64,000 bases of DNA, from the NCBI RefSeq assembly GCF_000711725.1, contig NZ_JONP01000013.1:62001-126000 (forward strand), read 5' to 3'. Shown piece by piece: positions 1-8,867 of the stretch (the first letter of the stretch is position 1; each line of letters begins with the position of its first letter). The notes under the pieces were generated by a model. That model saw only the letters and a program-made list of their open reading frames with translations, had not been told where the DNA came from and searched no databases. A program made the translations under genes and the position numbers. Origin of the DNA: Roseomonas aerilata DSM 19363 (GTDB lineage: Bacteria > Pseudomonadota > Alphaproteobacteria > Acetobacterales > Acetobacteraceae).

Positions 1-342
1 GAGATGAGCCTCGTCGGGCCTCGGCCGCTGCCGGTGGCTTATCTCGACCGCTACACGGCCCGCGAGCGGGAGCGGCTGCGGGTGCGGCCGGGCCTGGCGG
101 GGGCGGCGCAGGCGCGGGGGCGCAACGCCGTGCCCTGGCCCGAGCGGCTGGAATGGGATGCGCGCTACGCCGCCCGCGTCACCCTGGGGGGAGACGTGGC
201 GGCAGTGCTCGGGACGATCGGCGTGCTGCTCTCGGGGCGCGGGGTCTCGGCGGACGGGCATGCGACCATGCCGGAACTGCCGCCGGCGCGGCTCCGTGAA
301 CCGGAATGTTTCGAAGTCTCACAAGTAGATGTGAGCCGTTGA
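1..342 (+). CDS. Undecaprenyl-phosphate sugar phosphotransferase, 3' part (partial)
   Basis: C-terminal 113 codons of a bacterial sugar transferase of the WbaP/PglC/WcaJ type. These membrane enzymes start polysaccharide repeat-unit synthesis by moving a sugar-1-phosphate from a UDP-sugar to undecaprenyl phosphate. The frame is open from base 1, so the start lies outside the window. Visible family signatures are SLVGPRP just after the edge, RVRPGLAGAAQ, and GRNAVPW followed by the family's spaced R and D residues. The last 30 residues after GVLLSGRGV are not conserved-looking. It heads the polysaccharide cluster, and the aminotransferase follows 109 bp later. The family is clear; the sugar is not. 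Confidence 0.88.
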   Translation, partial: EMSLVGPRPLPVAYLDRYTARERERLRVRPGLAGAAQARGRNAVPWPERLEWDARYAARVTLGGDVAAVLGTIGVLLSGRGVSADGHATMPELPPARLREPECFEVSQVDVSR

Positions 343-451
343 GCTAGCGCGAAGGGAGAGTTCGCACGGTTTTTCATACTTACGGTTGCGTTAACACTTG
401 CCCGCTCGCGTAATCTCTCGCAGATTAAACTCTCAATCTCGTGAGGCAGAG
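343..451 (+). promoter_or_regulatory. AT-richer leader upstream of the aminotransferase gene
   Basis: This 109-bp gap is clearly less GC-rich than the flanking genes. It contains runs such as TTTTTCATACTTA and GTTAACACTTG and ends with GTGAGGCAGAG before the ATG at 452. A weak promoter-like pair (TTGCGT at 386, TAATCT at 411, spacing 19) can be drawn. An internal promoter is therefore possible but not shown. Confidence 0.25.
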
Positions 452-1693
452 ATGGCGCTCCGTCTGCTTCCATCGGTGGATCTTCCCCTCACGACCTCCA
501 GGGCGGACGTTCTGGCCTGGCCGAACATCATCCCCTTCCCGCGCCAGGCGGGCGAGGCGGAGGTGGGCGGGCGCGTCTATCTTTCGCCGCCAGAACTCGC
601 AGGGGGCGAGTTCGAGGCGGTGGAGAGGACGCTTCGGAGCGGCTGGATCGCGCCGGCCGGACCCATCCCCCGCGCCTTCGAGGCGGCGCTGGCGGAGGAG
701 ACGGGCTTCGGCAAGGTGCTCGCCACCTCCTCGGGCACGGCGGCGCTGCATCTCGGCTTCCGCGTGCTCGGGCTGCAACCAAGCGATGTCATCTGGGCGC
801 CGAGCCTCACCTTCGTCGCGACGGTGGCGCCGGCCATCCAGATGGGCGCGCGCGTCACCTTCCTGGATGTCTCGCCGGAAACCTGGACGCTCGACCCCGA
901 GCTGCTGCGCGAGGCGCTGGCGGCGGCGGCGCGGAAGGGGCGGCTGCCGCGGGTGGTGGTGCCGGTGGACCTCTACGGGCAATGCGCCGACCTCGATGCC
1001 ATCGTCGCAGTTTGCGATCGCTGGGGCGTGCCGGTGCTGAGCGATTCCGCCGAGAGCCTGGGGGCGAGCGGGCGCGGTGGGGCGAAGGCGGGAAAGGGGG
1101 CGCGGCTCGCCTGCTTCTCCTTCAACGGGAACAAGATCATCACGGCCGGGGGCGGCGGCGCTCTGGTTTCCGACGAACCCGCGCTGATCGCGGCGGCGCG
1201 GCATCTGAGCACCCAGGCGAAGGAGGCGGCGCCGCACTACCAGCACGAGACGACGGGCTATTCCTACGGGCTCTCCTCGGTGCTGGCGGCGGTCGGGCTC
1301 GCGCAGCTCCGCACGCTGGAGGCGCGGGTCGCCTCGCGCCGGGCGGTCTTCGCGCGCTATGTGACGGGGCTGGCGGAGACGCCCGGCATCTCCTTCATGC
1401 CGGAGCCGAACTGGGGGCGGTCCTCCCGCTGGCTGACGGTCGCGCTGGTCGATCCCGCCCGCTTCGGGGCGGATCGGGAGGTGGTGCGCCGGGCGCTGGA
1501 GGAGGCGGGGATCGAGAGCCGGCCGGTCTGGAAGCCGTTGCACCTGCAGCCGGCTTTCCGCGATGCCGAGGCGGTGGGCGGCGCGGTGTCGGCCGGGCTG
1601 TTCGAGCGCGGGCTCTGCCTGCCCTCGGGCAACATGGCGCCGGTGGTGCAGGCGCGGGTGATCGAGACCATCCGCCGCCTGGCGCGGCACTGA
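452..1693 (+). CDS. DegT/DnrJ/EryC1/StrS-family sugar aminotransferase
   Basis: PLP-dependent aminotransferase that converts a keto group on a nucleotide-linked sugar to an amino group. The fold-type I pattern is complete: YLSPPELAGGEFEAVE and SGWIAPAGP at the N-terminus, SSGTAALHLGF (PLP phosphate site), VVVPVDLYGQ, SDSAESLGA (Asp that contacts the pyridine nitrogen) and FSFNGNKIITAGGGG with the Schiff-base Lys. I chose ATG 452 over an upstream in-frame TTG at 398 because a GAGG-type ribosome site precedes 452 and the family does not need the extra residues. About 40 residues still precede the usual start. Together with the dehydratase at 6938 and the sugar transferase it suggests a 4-amino-4,6-dideoxy sugar (bacillosamine-like). 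The product is inferred. Confidence 0.9.
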   Translation: MALRLLPSVDLPLTTSRADVLAWPNIIPFPRQAGEAEVGGRVYLSPPELAGGEFEAVERTLRSGWIAPAGPIPRAFEAALAEETGFGKVLATSSGTAALHLGFRVLGLQPSDVIWAPSLTFVATVAPAIQMGARVTFLDVSPETWTLDPELLREALAAAARKGRLPRVVVPVDLYGQCADLDAIVAVCDRWGVPVLSDSAESLGASGRGGAKAGKGARLACFSFNGNKIITAGGGGALVSDEPALIAAARHLSTQAKEAAPHYQHETTGYSYGLSSVLAAVGLAQLRTLEARVASRRAVFARYVTGLAETPGISFMPEPNWGRSSRWLTVALVDPARFGADREVVRRALEEAGIESRPVWKPLHLQPAFRDAEAVGGAVSAGLFERGLCLPSGNMAPVVQARVIETIRRLARH

Positions 1694-2973
1694 AGCACGG
1701 ACGAACGGCGCTGCGTCTTCTCTATCTCCACCAGCACTACTCCGGGCCGCGCGGCGCGACGGCGACGCGGGCGCATGCCATGGCGCGCGCCATGGCCGCG
1801 CGCGGGCACGAGGTGACGCTTGCCTGCGGCCGCTACGAGGGAGCGGTGACGGGCCTCACCGGGCCTTTCGCCAACGGCGCCCGGGAGGGCCGGGTGGCGG
1901 GCTTCCGCGTGGTGGAATTCGACATCCCCTGCGGCAACGGGCAGGCGCTGGCGGCGCGCACGCGGGCCTTCCTGCGCTACGCGATGCGCGCGGCCTCCCT
2001 CGGGATGGCTGGGGACTACGACCTCGTGCTCGCCTCCTCCACGCCGCTGACGGTCGCGCTGCCGGCGCTGGCGCTGCGGCGGCTGCGCGGCCTGCCCTTC
2101 GTCTTCGAGATCCGCGATCCCTGGCCGGAGCTGCCGCGCGCGCTCTCGGAGGCGCGGATGCCCGGTGGCGTGCCGGGGCCGGTGCTGGCAGGGATGGACC
2201 GGCTGGCGACGGCGGCCTGCCGTGGCGCCGCGGCCGTGATCGGGCTGACCGAGGGCATGGCCGAGACCGCCCGCGCGCGCGGCGCGGCGAGCGTGCAGGT
2301 GGTGCCGAACGGCTGCGACCTCGACCTCTTCGGGCCGCAGGTGGCGCCCTGGCGGCCGGAGGAGGCCGCCTCGGGCGAGGTGCTGGCGGTCTATGCCGGG
2401 GCGCACGGGCGCGCGAACGGGCTGGACGCCGCGATCGAGGCGGCGACGCGGCTGCGCAATGCGGGGGAGCGGCGGCTGCGGCTGGTGCTGGTGGGCGAGG
2501 GAAGCGAGCGGGCGCGGCTGGTGGCCGAGGCGGCGCGACGGGAGCTGCCGAACGTCACCTTCCTTCCCCCCATGCCCAAGACGCAGGTGGCGGCGCTGCT
2601 CTCGGCCGCGGGGATCGGGCTGCACCTGCTGGCGCCTGTCCCGGCCTTCGCGGAGTGGACGGCACCGAACAAGCTGATGGACTGCCTCGCGGCCGGGCTG
2701 CCGGTGGTGACGAACGCGGCCGGGCGCGCGGCGCGGCTGCTGGAGGCGGGGCCGCAGGGGCCGGCCTGCGGGCTGGCGGCCCCGCCCGGCGACGTGCCGG
2801 CCCTGGCGGAAGCGCTGGCCGAGCTGGCGGGCGCGCCGGGGCTGCGGCAGGCCATGGGGGCGGCCGCGCGGTCGCGGGCCGTGCGGTACTGGGACCGGCG
2901 GCTGCACGCGGCGCGGTTCTGCGACATCCTGGAGGAGGCGGCGGGGGTGGTCCCGCTGGCGAGGGCGGCCTGA
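1690..2973 (+). CDS. Glycosyltransferase family 4 (WbuB-like)
   Basis: GT-B fold glycosyltransferase of about 427 residues, probably adding a sugar to the lipid-linked repeat unit. The N-terminal nucleotide-fold start LLYLHQHYSGPRGATATR is typical of WbuB-like enzymes. In the C-terminal lobe I see VVPNGCDLDLF, VYAGAHGRANGL and the donor-site stretch PNKLMDCLAAGLPVVT. No ATG, GTG or TTG lies between the upstream open region and the conserved N-terminus. The first ATG (1780) would delete the conserved LHQHYSGPRG segment. The best start is CTG at 1690, which overlaps the aminotransferase stop as CTGA; CTG at 1711 is the alternative. The function is secure at family level, the start is not. Confidence 0.85.
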   Translation: MKHGRTALRLLYLHQHYSGPRGATATRAHAMARAMAARGHEVTLACGRYEGAVTGLTGPFANGAREGRVAGFRVVEFDIPCGNGQALAARTRAFLRYAMRAASLGMAGDYDLVLASSTPLTVALPALALRRLRGLPFVFEIRDPWPELPRALSEARMPGGVPGPVLAGMDRLATAACRGAAAVIGLTEGMAETARARGAASVQVVPNGCDLDLFGPQVAPWRPEEAASGEVLAVYAGAHGRANGLDAAIEAATRLRNAGERRLRLVLVGEGSERARLVAEAARRELPNVTFLPPMPKTQVAALLSAAGIGLHLLAPVPAFAEWTAPNKLMDCLAAGLPVVTNAAGRAARLLEAGPQGPACGLAAPPGDVPALAEALAELAGAPGLRQAMGAAARSRAVRYWDRRLHAARFCDILEEAAGVVPLARAA

Positions 2974-3036
2974 GCGGGGCTTCGCCGGCCGGTGCGGTTT
3001 CCGCCGCGCAGGCCTGCCCGCGGTGGCCGTGCCGGT

Positions 3037-3062
3037 GGCCGGGCAGCGTGGCCGGGCAGCGT
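3037..3062 (+). repeat. Two tandem copies of a 13-bp unit (GGCCGGGCAGCGT)
   Basis: In the 140-bp gap before the epimerase gene, the 13-mer GGCCGGGCAGCGT occurs twice head to tail. The rest of the gap is GC-rich with no clear promoter. Confidence 0.6.
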
Positions 3063-3113
3063 GGCGGGCGGTGAGACGGGAGGGGGCGCCGATGCGCCCC
3101 TCGGCGGGGTCTG

Positions 3114-4232
3114 ATGGTTCCTGAACTGCACCTGGTGGCGGCCGCGCGGCCCAACCTGCCGAAGCTCGCGGCGCTCTGGCACGCGCTGGCGGAGGCGCCG
3201 CCCTTCCTCACGCCGGTGATCGTCCATACGGGGCAGCACCACGACGCCGCGATGTTCGGCGGTCACCTGGCCGATCTCGGCCTGCCGGCGCCGCATGTCT
3301 CCCTCGGTGTCTCGGGCGGGGGGCATGCGGGGCTGACGGGGCGGACGATGATGGCCTGCGCCGATCTCTGGTCCGCGCGGCGGCCCGGCATGGTGGTGGT
3401 GGCGGGCGATGTGGACGGCACGCTGGCGGCGGCGCTGGCCGCGCGCAAGCTCGGCCTTCCGGTCGCGCATCTCGAGGCCGGGCTGCGCTGCGGCGACCTC
3501 GACATGCCCGAGGAGATCAACCGCCGGGCGGTGGATGCGGTGAGCACCCTCCTCTGGGCGCCCGACGAGGGAACGGCGGCGCGGCTGGTGGCGGAGGGAC
3601 ACGACCCGCTGACGGTGCGGGCGGTGGGCAACACGATGATCGACAGCCTGCGCCGCGCCCTGCCGGCCGCGCGGACGCGGGCACTGCCGGCGGGGCTCCC
3701 GGAAGGAGGCTACGGGGTGCTGACGCTGCACCGGCCCGCCAATGTGGACAGCCGGCAGGCGCTGTCCGGCCTGCTGGAAGCGGTGGCGGAGGCGGCGCGG
3801 CAACTGCCACTGGCCTGGCCGATGCACCCGAGAACGGCGGAACGGCTTTTGGAATTCGGCCTGCTCGTGCCAGAAAGGGTCATGCGCCTGCCGCCGCTCG
3901 GATATCTCGACTTCCTGGGACTGCTGGCCCGCGCGCGCCTGGTGGCGACGGATAGCGGGGGCGTGCAGGAGGAGGCCTGGGCGCTGGACCTGCCCTGCCT
4001 GACGCTGCGCCCCTCCACCGAGCGGCCGGTGACGCTGGAGGCGGGGACGAACCGCCTGGTGCCGCCCGAGGGGCTGGCCAGGGGGGGCCTGGCGGCGGCG
4101 GTGGCGGCGCTGCTGGCGGGCGACCGGCCGAGGGCGCGGCCGATCCCGCTCTGGGACGGGCGCGCGGGGGAACGGATGGTCGCGCATCTTCTCGAAGCGA
4201 TGGGTGGCGGGATGGCGGGGCGGGCGGCATGA
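3114..4232 (+). CDS. wecB: Non-hydrolysing UDP-N-acetylglucosamine 2-epimerase
   Basis: Interconverts UDP-GlcNAc and UDP-ManNAc in the cytoplasm. The 372-residue length is normal for the family. The expected motifs sit at the expected places: VHTGQHHD near 38, GDVDGT with Asp99, HLEAGLR with Glu121, PEEINR with Glu134, TLHRPAN with His206 and TDSGGVQEEA near 279. These correspond to the catalytic Asp95, Glu117, Glu131 and His213 of E. coli WecB. The gene overlaps the following glycosyltransferase by ATGA, which implies translational coupling. Together with the UDP-sugar dehydrogenase at 9290 it could supply UDP-ManNAc and its uronic acid. Confidence 0.92.
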   Translation: MVPELHLVAAARPNLPKLAALWHALAEAPPFLTPVIVHTGQHHDAAMFGGHLADLGLPAPHVSLGVSGGGHAGLTGRTMMACADLWSARRPGMVVVAGDVDGTLAAALAARKLGLPVAHLEAGLRCGDLDMPEEINRRAVDAVSTLLWAPDEGTAARLVAEGHDPLTVRAVGNTMIDSLRRALPAARTRALPAGLPEGGYGVLTLHRPANVDSRQALSGLLEAVAEAARQLPLAWPMHPRTAERLLEFGLLVPERVMRLPPLGYLDFLGLLARARLVATDSGGVQEEAWALDLPCLTLRPSTERPVTLEAGTNRLVPPEGLARGGLAAAVAALLAGDRPRARPIPLWDGRAGERMVAHLLEAMGGGMAGRAA

Positions 4233-6928
4233 GCGAGGCGCACAACACCCGCAGCGGACCGGCGCGGGGCCCCAAGCGAGCGGATGCGGGCGGCGGGCCG
4301 GCGGGTGGCCGGGTCGAGTTGCCGCGTGGGCGCGATGCCGCCGCCGGGCCCTCGGGCAAGGGCCGCGCGCCGGGCGTGGAGGCGCCGCTGGTCCTCATGC
4401 TCTCGGCCGCGCATCCGCCGACGGACCTGCGGATCGTTGCCAAGGAGGGCGCCGCGCTCGTGCAGGCGGGCTGGCGGGTGACGCATCTCGCCCCCGCGCC
4501 GCAGCGCGGGGCGAAGGACGTGCCGGCGAGCCAGGCGGGCGTTCTCCTCGCCACCTATCCCCGCCCCTCCGGCTGGATCGGGCGGCTGCGGGCGGCGCGG
4601 GCGCTGGCGAAGCGGGCGGCGAGGCTGAAGGCCGACGTGATCCACGCGCACGAGCCGGACAGCTGGTATGCCGCCATCAAGGCCGCCGGGCGCACCGGCG
4701 CGGCCGTGGTGCTCGACGTGCACGAGCACTATCCCTCCCGCCTCGATGGCCGGCTGCCGCGGCCCCTTCGCGGGCTGGGCCGCTGGGCGGTTCGGGCGGC
4801 CTGCAAGTGGATGGCCGCGCGGGCCGATGCCGTGGTGGTGGCGAAGGACGGGCTGGAGGACGCCTTTCCCGATGTGCAGATCGTGCCCGTGCGGAACTAC
4901 GCTGCCGCCGTGCCCGTGGAGCCGCGCGAGCACCGGCCGGGGCCGCTGACCCTCGTGCATCTCGGCGCCCTGACGCGCGAGCGCGGCGCCTTCGAGATGC
5001 TGCGCGCGCTGGCGCAATGCCCGGAGGGCACGCGGCTCTCGCTCATCGGGCGCTTCACCGACGGCAGCGAGACGGACTTCCTCTCGGAGGCGAAGCGGCT
5101 GGGCGTGGCGGGTGCGGTGGAGCGCCACGGCTGGATGCCGCACCAGGCCGCGGTGACCCTGGCGGCGACCGCCGATATCGGCCTCGTGCTGTTCCAGCCG
5201 GGCCACGAGAACCACCGCCTGGCACTGCCGCACAAGCTGTTCGACTGCATGCTGGCCGGGCTTCCCGTGATCGTGCCCGACTTCGCCGAGGAGGTGGCGG
5301 CGGTGGTGCGCGAGACCGGCTGCGGGATGCTGGTGGACACCGCCGACCCCAGGACGATCGCAGAGGCCGTGCGCGCGCTGGCCGACCCGGCGCTGCGGGC
5401 GGAGATGGGTGCGGCGGGACGGGCCGCGGCGCTCGGCCGCTTCGGCTGGGCGGGGGAGGCCGCACGGTTGGTCGAGCTCTACCAGGATCTCGCGCCGCTG
5501 CCGGCGGGCCTGGAAGCGGAGGATGGGCTTCGGGCCGCCCTGGCGGGGGCCGTCCGCGAGGCGCCGCCGCAGGCGGAAGCCGCGCCGCGATCGCCGGCCA
5601 CCGGTGGCCCCGCGCCCGTGGCGCAGCAGAACCCCGCGCCCGTGGCGCAGCAGAACCCCGCGCCGCTGGCGCAGCGGCAACCTGTGCCCGTGGTGCGCGA
5701 ACGGCCGGTTCCTCTGGTGCGGGCGCCGTCTGCGCCCGTGATGCAGGCACCGCCGGCCGGTCCAGCGGGGACGGTTGTCGCCAGCCCGACCGCGACGCCG
5801 GCGGTGCCCCTTCCCGTAGCGCGGCAGCAGGTGCCTTCCCCGCTGGACCCGATGGAGGCTTTCGCGAGCCTTTCCGCGGCGATGCGCGCCGCGCCGCCGC
5901 TGGCGCGGGAACCGCTGGCCCCGGCCGCGCCGCTTGCGCCCGCCGCGGGCCTGGGCGATGCCTTCGCGAGCCTCTCGGCCGCGATGCGCGCTGCAGGGCC
6001 ACCCGCCTCGGGCACGCCGGATCCGGCGGGCGCCTTCGAGAGTCTTTCCGCCACGATGCGCGTCGTCGCCCCGCTTCCCGACGAGCGCCCTGCGCCGGTT
6101 GCGCCCCTGCCGGCGCCGCCTATCGATACCGCAAGCGCCTTCGCGAGCCTCTCGGCCGCGATGCGCGTGGCCTCGCCGCGGCCGCCGGCGGCTTCCCGGA
6201 CCGGGGCGGGCGCCGGAGCCGCTGCTTCCCCGGCCGTGCCGCGCCTCCTCCTCGATGCCGCGCTGAACAAGGCGGAGGCGATGCCGGCGACCTTCGCCGC
6301 GCTCCTAGCCCGCGAGGCGCCGGAGCGGTCGCCGGGACCGCCGTCGCCGGAGAACCTGCCGCCGTCGCAAGTGCTGGGCTCCCTGCCCGTACCGGCCCCG
6401 CCTGCCCCTTCCCCGGCCCGGCCGACGCCGGCGGTGGCGCTGGAATCCGTGGTGCGGGCGATCCGCGCGGGGGGAGCGCCGGTCCCGGCACCGGTTCCCG
6501 TGCCGCCCGCTGCCGAGGCCGCCGCGCCCTTCCCGCTGCTGGCGGCGGTGGGCGATGCCATCCAGGCACCGCCGCCCCCGCCCGCGTCGCCGCGCCCGGT
6601 GTCCCCGCCACGCCTGGCGCCGCTGCAGCCGGCCCTGACGGGGCGGCCGATCGAGGTCCCGCCCGGCGTGGAGGGGGAGCGGCTGCTGGCCGAGGCCGGG
6701 CTTTCCGGGGCTGCGGTGCCGGCCAGCGTCGCCGCCGTCCTCGCGCGCCAGGCCAGGCCGCAGGGCTTGCCCGAGGCGGTGCCGATCCTCACTTCCGACA
6801 TTCCCTTGATCGAGGCCGGGCTGCGCGCCGCGGGCCCGGCGAGGGCAGATCCCGAAACCCCCGGATGGCGCCTGCTGCAAGCCGCGCCTCCGCCGGCGGC
6901 GGCCCCGGTTGCCGACGCCGGCCGCTAG
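4229..6928 (+). CDS. Glycosyltransferase family 4 fused to a long repetitive Ala/Pro tail
   Basis: Residues about 50-430 are a GT4-type glycosyltransferase: LSAAHPPTDLRIVAKEGAAL (acceptor lobe), HAHEPDSWYAA, GALTRERGAFEML and PHKLFDCMLAGLPVIVPD (donor site). Residues about 430-899 are an unusual tail rich in Ala and Pro. It carries NPAPVAQQ-type repeats at 470-490 and four copies of a decapeptide AF(A/E)SLSA(A/T)MR at residues 544-553, 578-587, 602-611 and 637-646. The tail ends with two short helical-looking blocks (LLDAALNKAEAMPATFAALL and VPASVAAVLARQARP). A typical GT4 enzyme has about 380-420 residues, so the tail doubles the length. It contains no membrane segment. It may be a scaffold binding other assembly enzymes; that is speculation. 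The start overlaps wecB by ATGA. Confidence 0.85.
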   Translation: MSEAHNTRSGPARGPKRADAGGGPAGGRVELPRGRDAAAGPSGKGRAPGVEAPLVLMLSAAHPPTDLRIVAKEGAALVQAGWRVTHLAPAPQRGAKDVPASQAGVLLATYPRPSGWIGRLRAARALAKRAARLKADVIHAHEPDSWYAAIKAAGRTGAAVVLDVHEHYPSRLDGRLPRPLRGLGRWAVRAACKWMAARADAVVVAKDGLEDAFPDVQIVPVRNYAAAVPVEPREHRPGPLTLVHLGALTRERGAFEMLRALAQCPEGTRLSLIGRFTDGSETDFLSEAKRLGVAGAVERHGWMPHQAAVTLAATADIGLVLFQPGHENHRLALPHKLFDCMLAGLPVIVPDFAEEVAAVVRETGCGMLVDTADPRTIAEAVRALADPALRAEMGAAGRAAALGRFGWAGEAARLVELYQDLAPLPAGLEAEDGLRAALAGAVREAPPQAEAAPRSPATGGPAPVAQQNPAPVAQQNPAPLAQRQPVPVVRERPVPLVRAPSAPVMQAPPAGPAGTVVASPTATPAVPLPVARQQVPSPLDPMEAFASLSAAMRAAPPLAREPLAPAAPLAPAAGLGDAFASLSAAMRAAGPPASGTPDPAGAFESLSATMRVVAPLPDERPAPVAPLPAPPIDTASAFASLSAAMRVASPRPPAASRTGAGAGAAASPAVPRLLLDAALNKAEAMPATFAALLAREAPERSPGPPSPENLPPSQVLGSLPVPAPPAPSPARPTPAVALESVVRAIRAGGAPVPAPVPVPPAAEAAAPFPLLAAVGDAIQAPPPPPASPRPVSPPRLAPLQPALTGRPIEVPPGVEGERLLAEAGLSGAAVPASVAAVLARQARPQGLPEAVPILTSDIPLIEAGLRAAGPARADPETPGWRLLQAAPPPAAAPVADAGR
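5858..6166 (+). repeat. Four in-gene copies of a 30-bp unit encoding AF(A/E)SLSA(A/T)MR
   Basis: The units lie at 5858-5887, 5960-5989, 6032-6061 and 6137-6166, separated by 72, 42 and 75 bp of variable Ala/Pro-coding DNA. The codons differ between copies (for example SLS is spelled several ways). This suggests selection on the peptide rather than recent DNA duplication. Confidence 0.85.
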
Positions 6929-6937
6929 GCTGATCCC

Positions 6938-8860
6938 ATGGCGCCCCAGCGCATCCTGCTGAATCTCGCGCTCGACCTTGCGCTTGCCGCTCTCGCCCTG
7001 CCGCTCGCGCTGCTGCTCGCGGCGCCCGGGAACTGGCCGGCCGCCGGGTGGTGGGGGCCGGCCGTGGCCGGGGCCCTGCTCGCCTTCGTGGCGGCGGCGC
7101 TGCCGCTGCGCCTGCCGCGGCAGTACTGGCGCTATGCCGGGCTGCCGGACCTCCTGCCCGTCGTCGGCGCCTCGCTCGCGGCGGCGCTGTTGTTCTGGGG
7201 CGGGCTGGTGCTGTCCGGCGCCTGGCGGCCGCCGAACGCGGCCTTCCCGCTGCTGCATGCGGGCGCCCTGGCGGCGCTGGTCGGGGGGGCGCGGCTGATC
7301 GGGCGCATCCTCTCGGCGCACCGGGCGGGGCCGGCTTCCGACGTGCCGGCGCAGCCGGTGCTGCTGGTGGGCGGCGGCGATGCGGCGGACCTCTTCATCC
7401 GCGCGCTGATCGCCCAGCGCGCGCCGGGCTACCGGGTGGAGGGGATTCTGGCGCCCCGCGCGCGGCAGCGGGGGCGGCGCATCCTCGGCGTGCCGATCCT
7501 CGGGACGGTGGAGAATGCGGGAGCGGTGCTCGACGCGCTGCGCGCCGATGCGCGGCTGCCGGCGCTGATCGTGCTGGCCGACCCCTCGCTTTCCGGGCCC
7601 GTGCTGGAGGCGCTGCTGGACGCCGCGGACCGGCACGGGGTTTCCGTGCGCCGCGCGCCCCGCGTGACGGCGCTGGACCCGGCGAGCGCCCGCCCGCAGG
7701 CCGCCCGGCGGATCGACCTTCGCCCCGTCTCGATCGAGGAGCTGCTGGACCGCCCGCAGGTGCCGCTCGACCGCGAGGGCATGGCGCGGCTCATCCAGGG
7801 GCGGCGCGTGCTGGTGACGGGGGCGGGCGGGACGATCGGCAGCGAGCTGTCGCGGCAGATCGCGGCGCTCGGGCCCTCGACCCTGACGCTGCTCGATCAC
7901 GGGGAGTTCGCGCTCTACGAGATCGACCTGGAACTCTCGGAGAGCCATCCGGCCGTCGCGCGGCGCGCAATGCTGGCCGATGTGCGCGACGAGCCGCGGC
8001 TGCGGCGGCTGATGGAGGAGATCCGGCCGGAGCTGGTCTTCCACGCCGCCGCGCTGAAGCACGTGCCGATGGTGGAGAACGACCCTTTGGAGGGGCTGCT
8101 GACCAACGCGCTGGGCACGCGGCTGATCGCCGACGCCGCGCGGGCGAATGGCTGCCGGGCGATGGTCTTCATCTCCACCGACAAGGCGGTGAACCCGACG
8201 AGCGTGATGGGCGCCTCCAAGCGGCTGGCGGAGATGTACTGCCAGGCGCTCGATGTCGCGGCGCGCGCGGGCGGCGGGATGCGCTGCGTGACCGTGCGCT
8301 TCGGCAACGTGCTGGGCTCCACCGGCTCCGTCGTGCCGCTGTTCCGGCGGCAGCTTGAGCGCGGCGGGCCGCTGACCGTGACCCACCCCGACATGCGCCG
8401 CTACTTCATGACGGTGCGCGAGGCCGTGGGGCTGGTGCTGCAGGCGAGCGTGATCGGCGCCGAGGACCGCGCGGACCAGCCGCCGGAGCTGCGCGAGGGC
8501 GGGATCTTCGTGCTCGACATGGGCAAGCCCGTGAAGATCGTGGACCTCGCGCGCCGAATGATCCGCCTTGCCGGGCTGCGGCCGGAAGAGGACGTGGAGA
8601 TCCGCTTCACCGGCCTCCGGCCCGGCGAGAAGCTGTTCGAGGAGATGTTCCACGGGCAGGAGCCGCCGCGGCCGACCGGCTTCCCCGGCCTGCTCGTGGC
8701 CACCCCGCGCACGGCGGATGCGGCCCTGGTCGGGCGCGCGATCGACGAGGTCTCGGGCGCGGCGCGCGGCGGGCAGTCGCGGCTGGCGCTCGCCGGGCTG
8801 GCGCGGATGGTGCCGGAATTCGAGCACGCGCCGAATGCGCCGGTGGCGGGGCGGGCTTGA
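6938..8860 (+). CDS. CapD/FlaA1/WbpM-family nucleotide-sugar 4,6-dehydratase (membrane-bound)
   Basis: 640 residues, the usual length of the long, membrane-anchored form. Residues 1-125 hold four hydrophobic segments. A first nucleotide-binding domain follows (VLLVGGGDAADLF near 141-153). The catalytic SDR domain has VLVTGAGGTIGSEL near 292 and STDKAVNPTSVMGASKR, with Ser413 and the Met424-xxx-Lys428 pair. Met in place of the SDR tyrosine is normal for this dehydratase branch. It converts UDP-GlcNAc to the 4-keto-6-deoxy sugar that the DegT enzyme could then aminate. It starts 9 bp after the fused glycosyltransferase gene. Repeat copy A begins right after the stop. Confidence 0.92.
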   Translation: MAPQRILLNLALDLALAALALPLALLLAAPGNWPAAGWWGPAVAGALLAFVAAALPLRLPRQYWRYAGLPDLLPVVGASLAAALLFWGGLVLSGAWRPPNAAFPLLHAGALAALVGGARLIGRILSAHRAGPASDVPAQPVLLVGGGDAADLFIRALIAQRAPGYRVEGILAPRARQRGRRILGVPILGTVENAGAVLDALRADARLPALIVLADPSLSGPVLEALLDAADRHGVSVRRAPRVTALDPASARPQAARRIDLRPVSIEELLDRPQVPLDREGMARLIQGRRVLVTGAGGTIGSELSRQIAALGPSTLTLLDHGEFALYEIDLELSESHPAVARRAMLADVRDEPRLRRLMEEIRPELVFHAAALKHVPMVENDPLEGLLTNALGTRLIADAARANGCRAMVFISTDKAVNPTSVMGASKRLAEMYCQALDVAARAGGGMRCVTVRFGNVLGSTGSVVPLFRRQLERGGPLTVTHPDMRRYFMTVREAVGLVLQASVIGAEDRADQPPELREGGIFVLDMGKPVKIVDLARRMIRLAGLRPEEDVEIRFTGLRPGEKLFEEMFHGQEPPRPTGFPGLLVATPRTADAALVGRAIDEVSGAARGGQSRLALAGLARMVPEFEHAPNAPVAGRA

Positions 8861-8867
8861 TGGGGTG

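Noticed and set aside
425-1690. 421-codon open frame on the minus strand over the aminotransferase gene
   Set aside because: Composition is Arg/Pro/Gln-rich as expected of an antisense frame in high-GC DNA. No motifs, and the + strand gene is certain.
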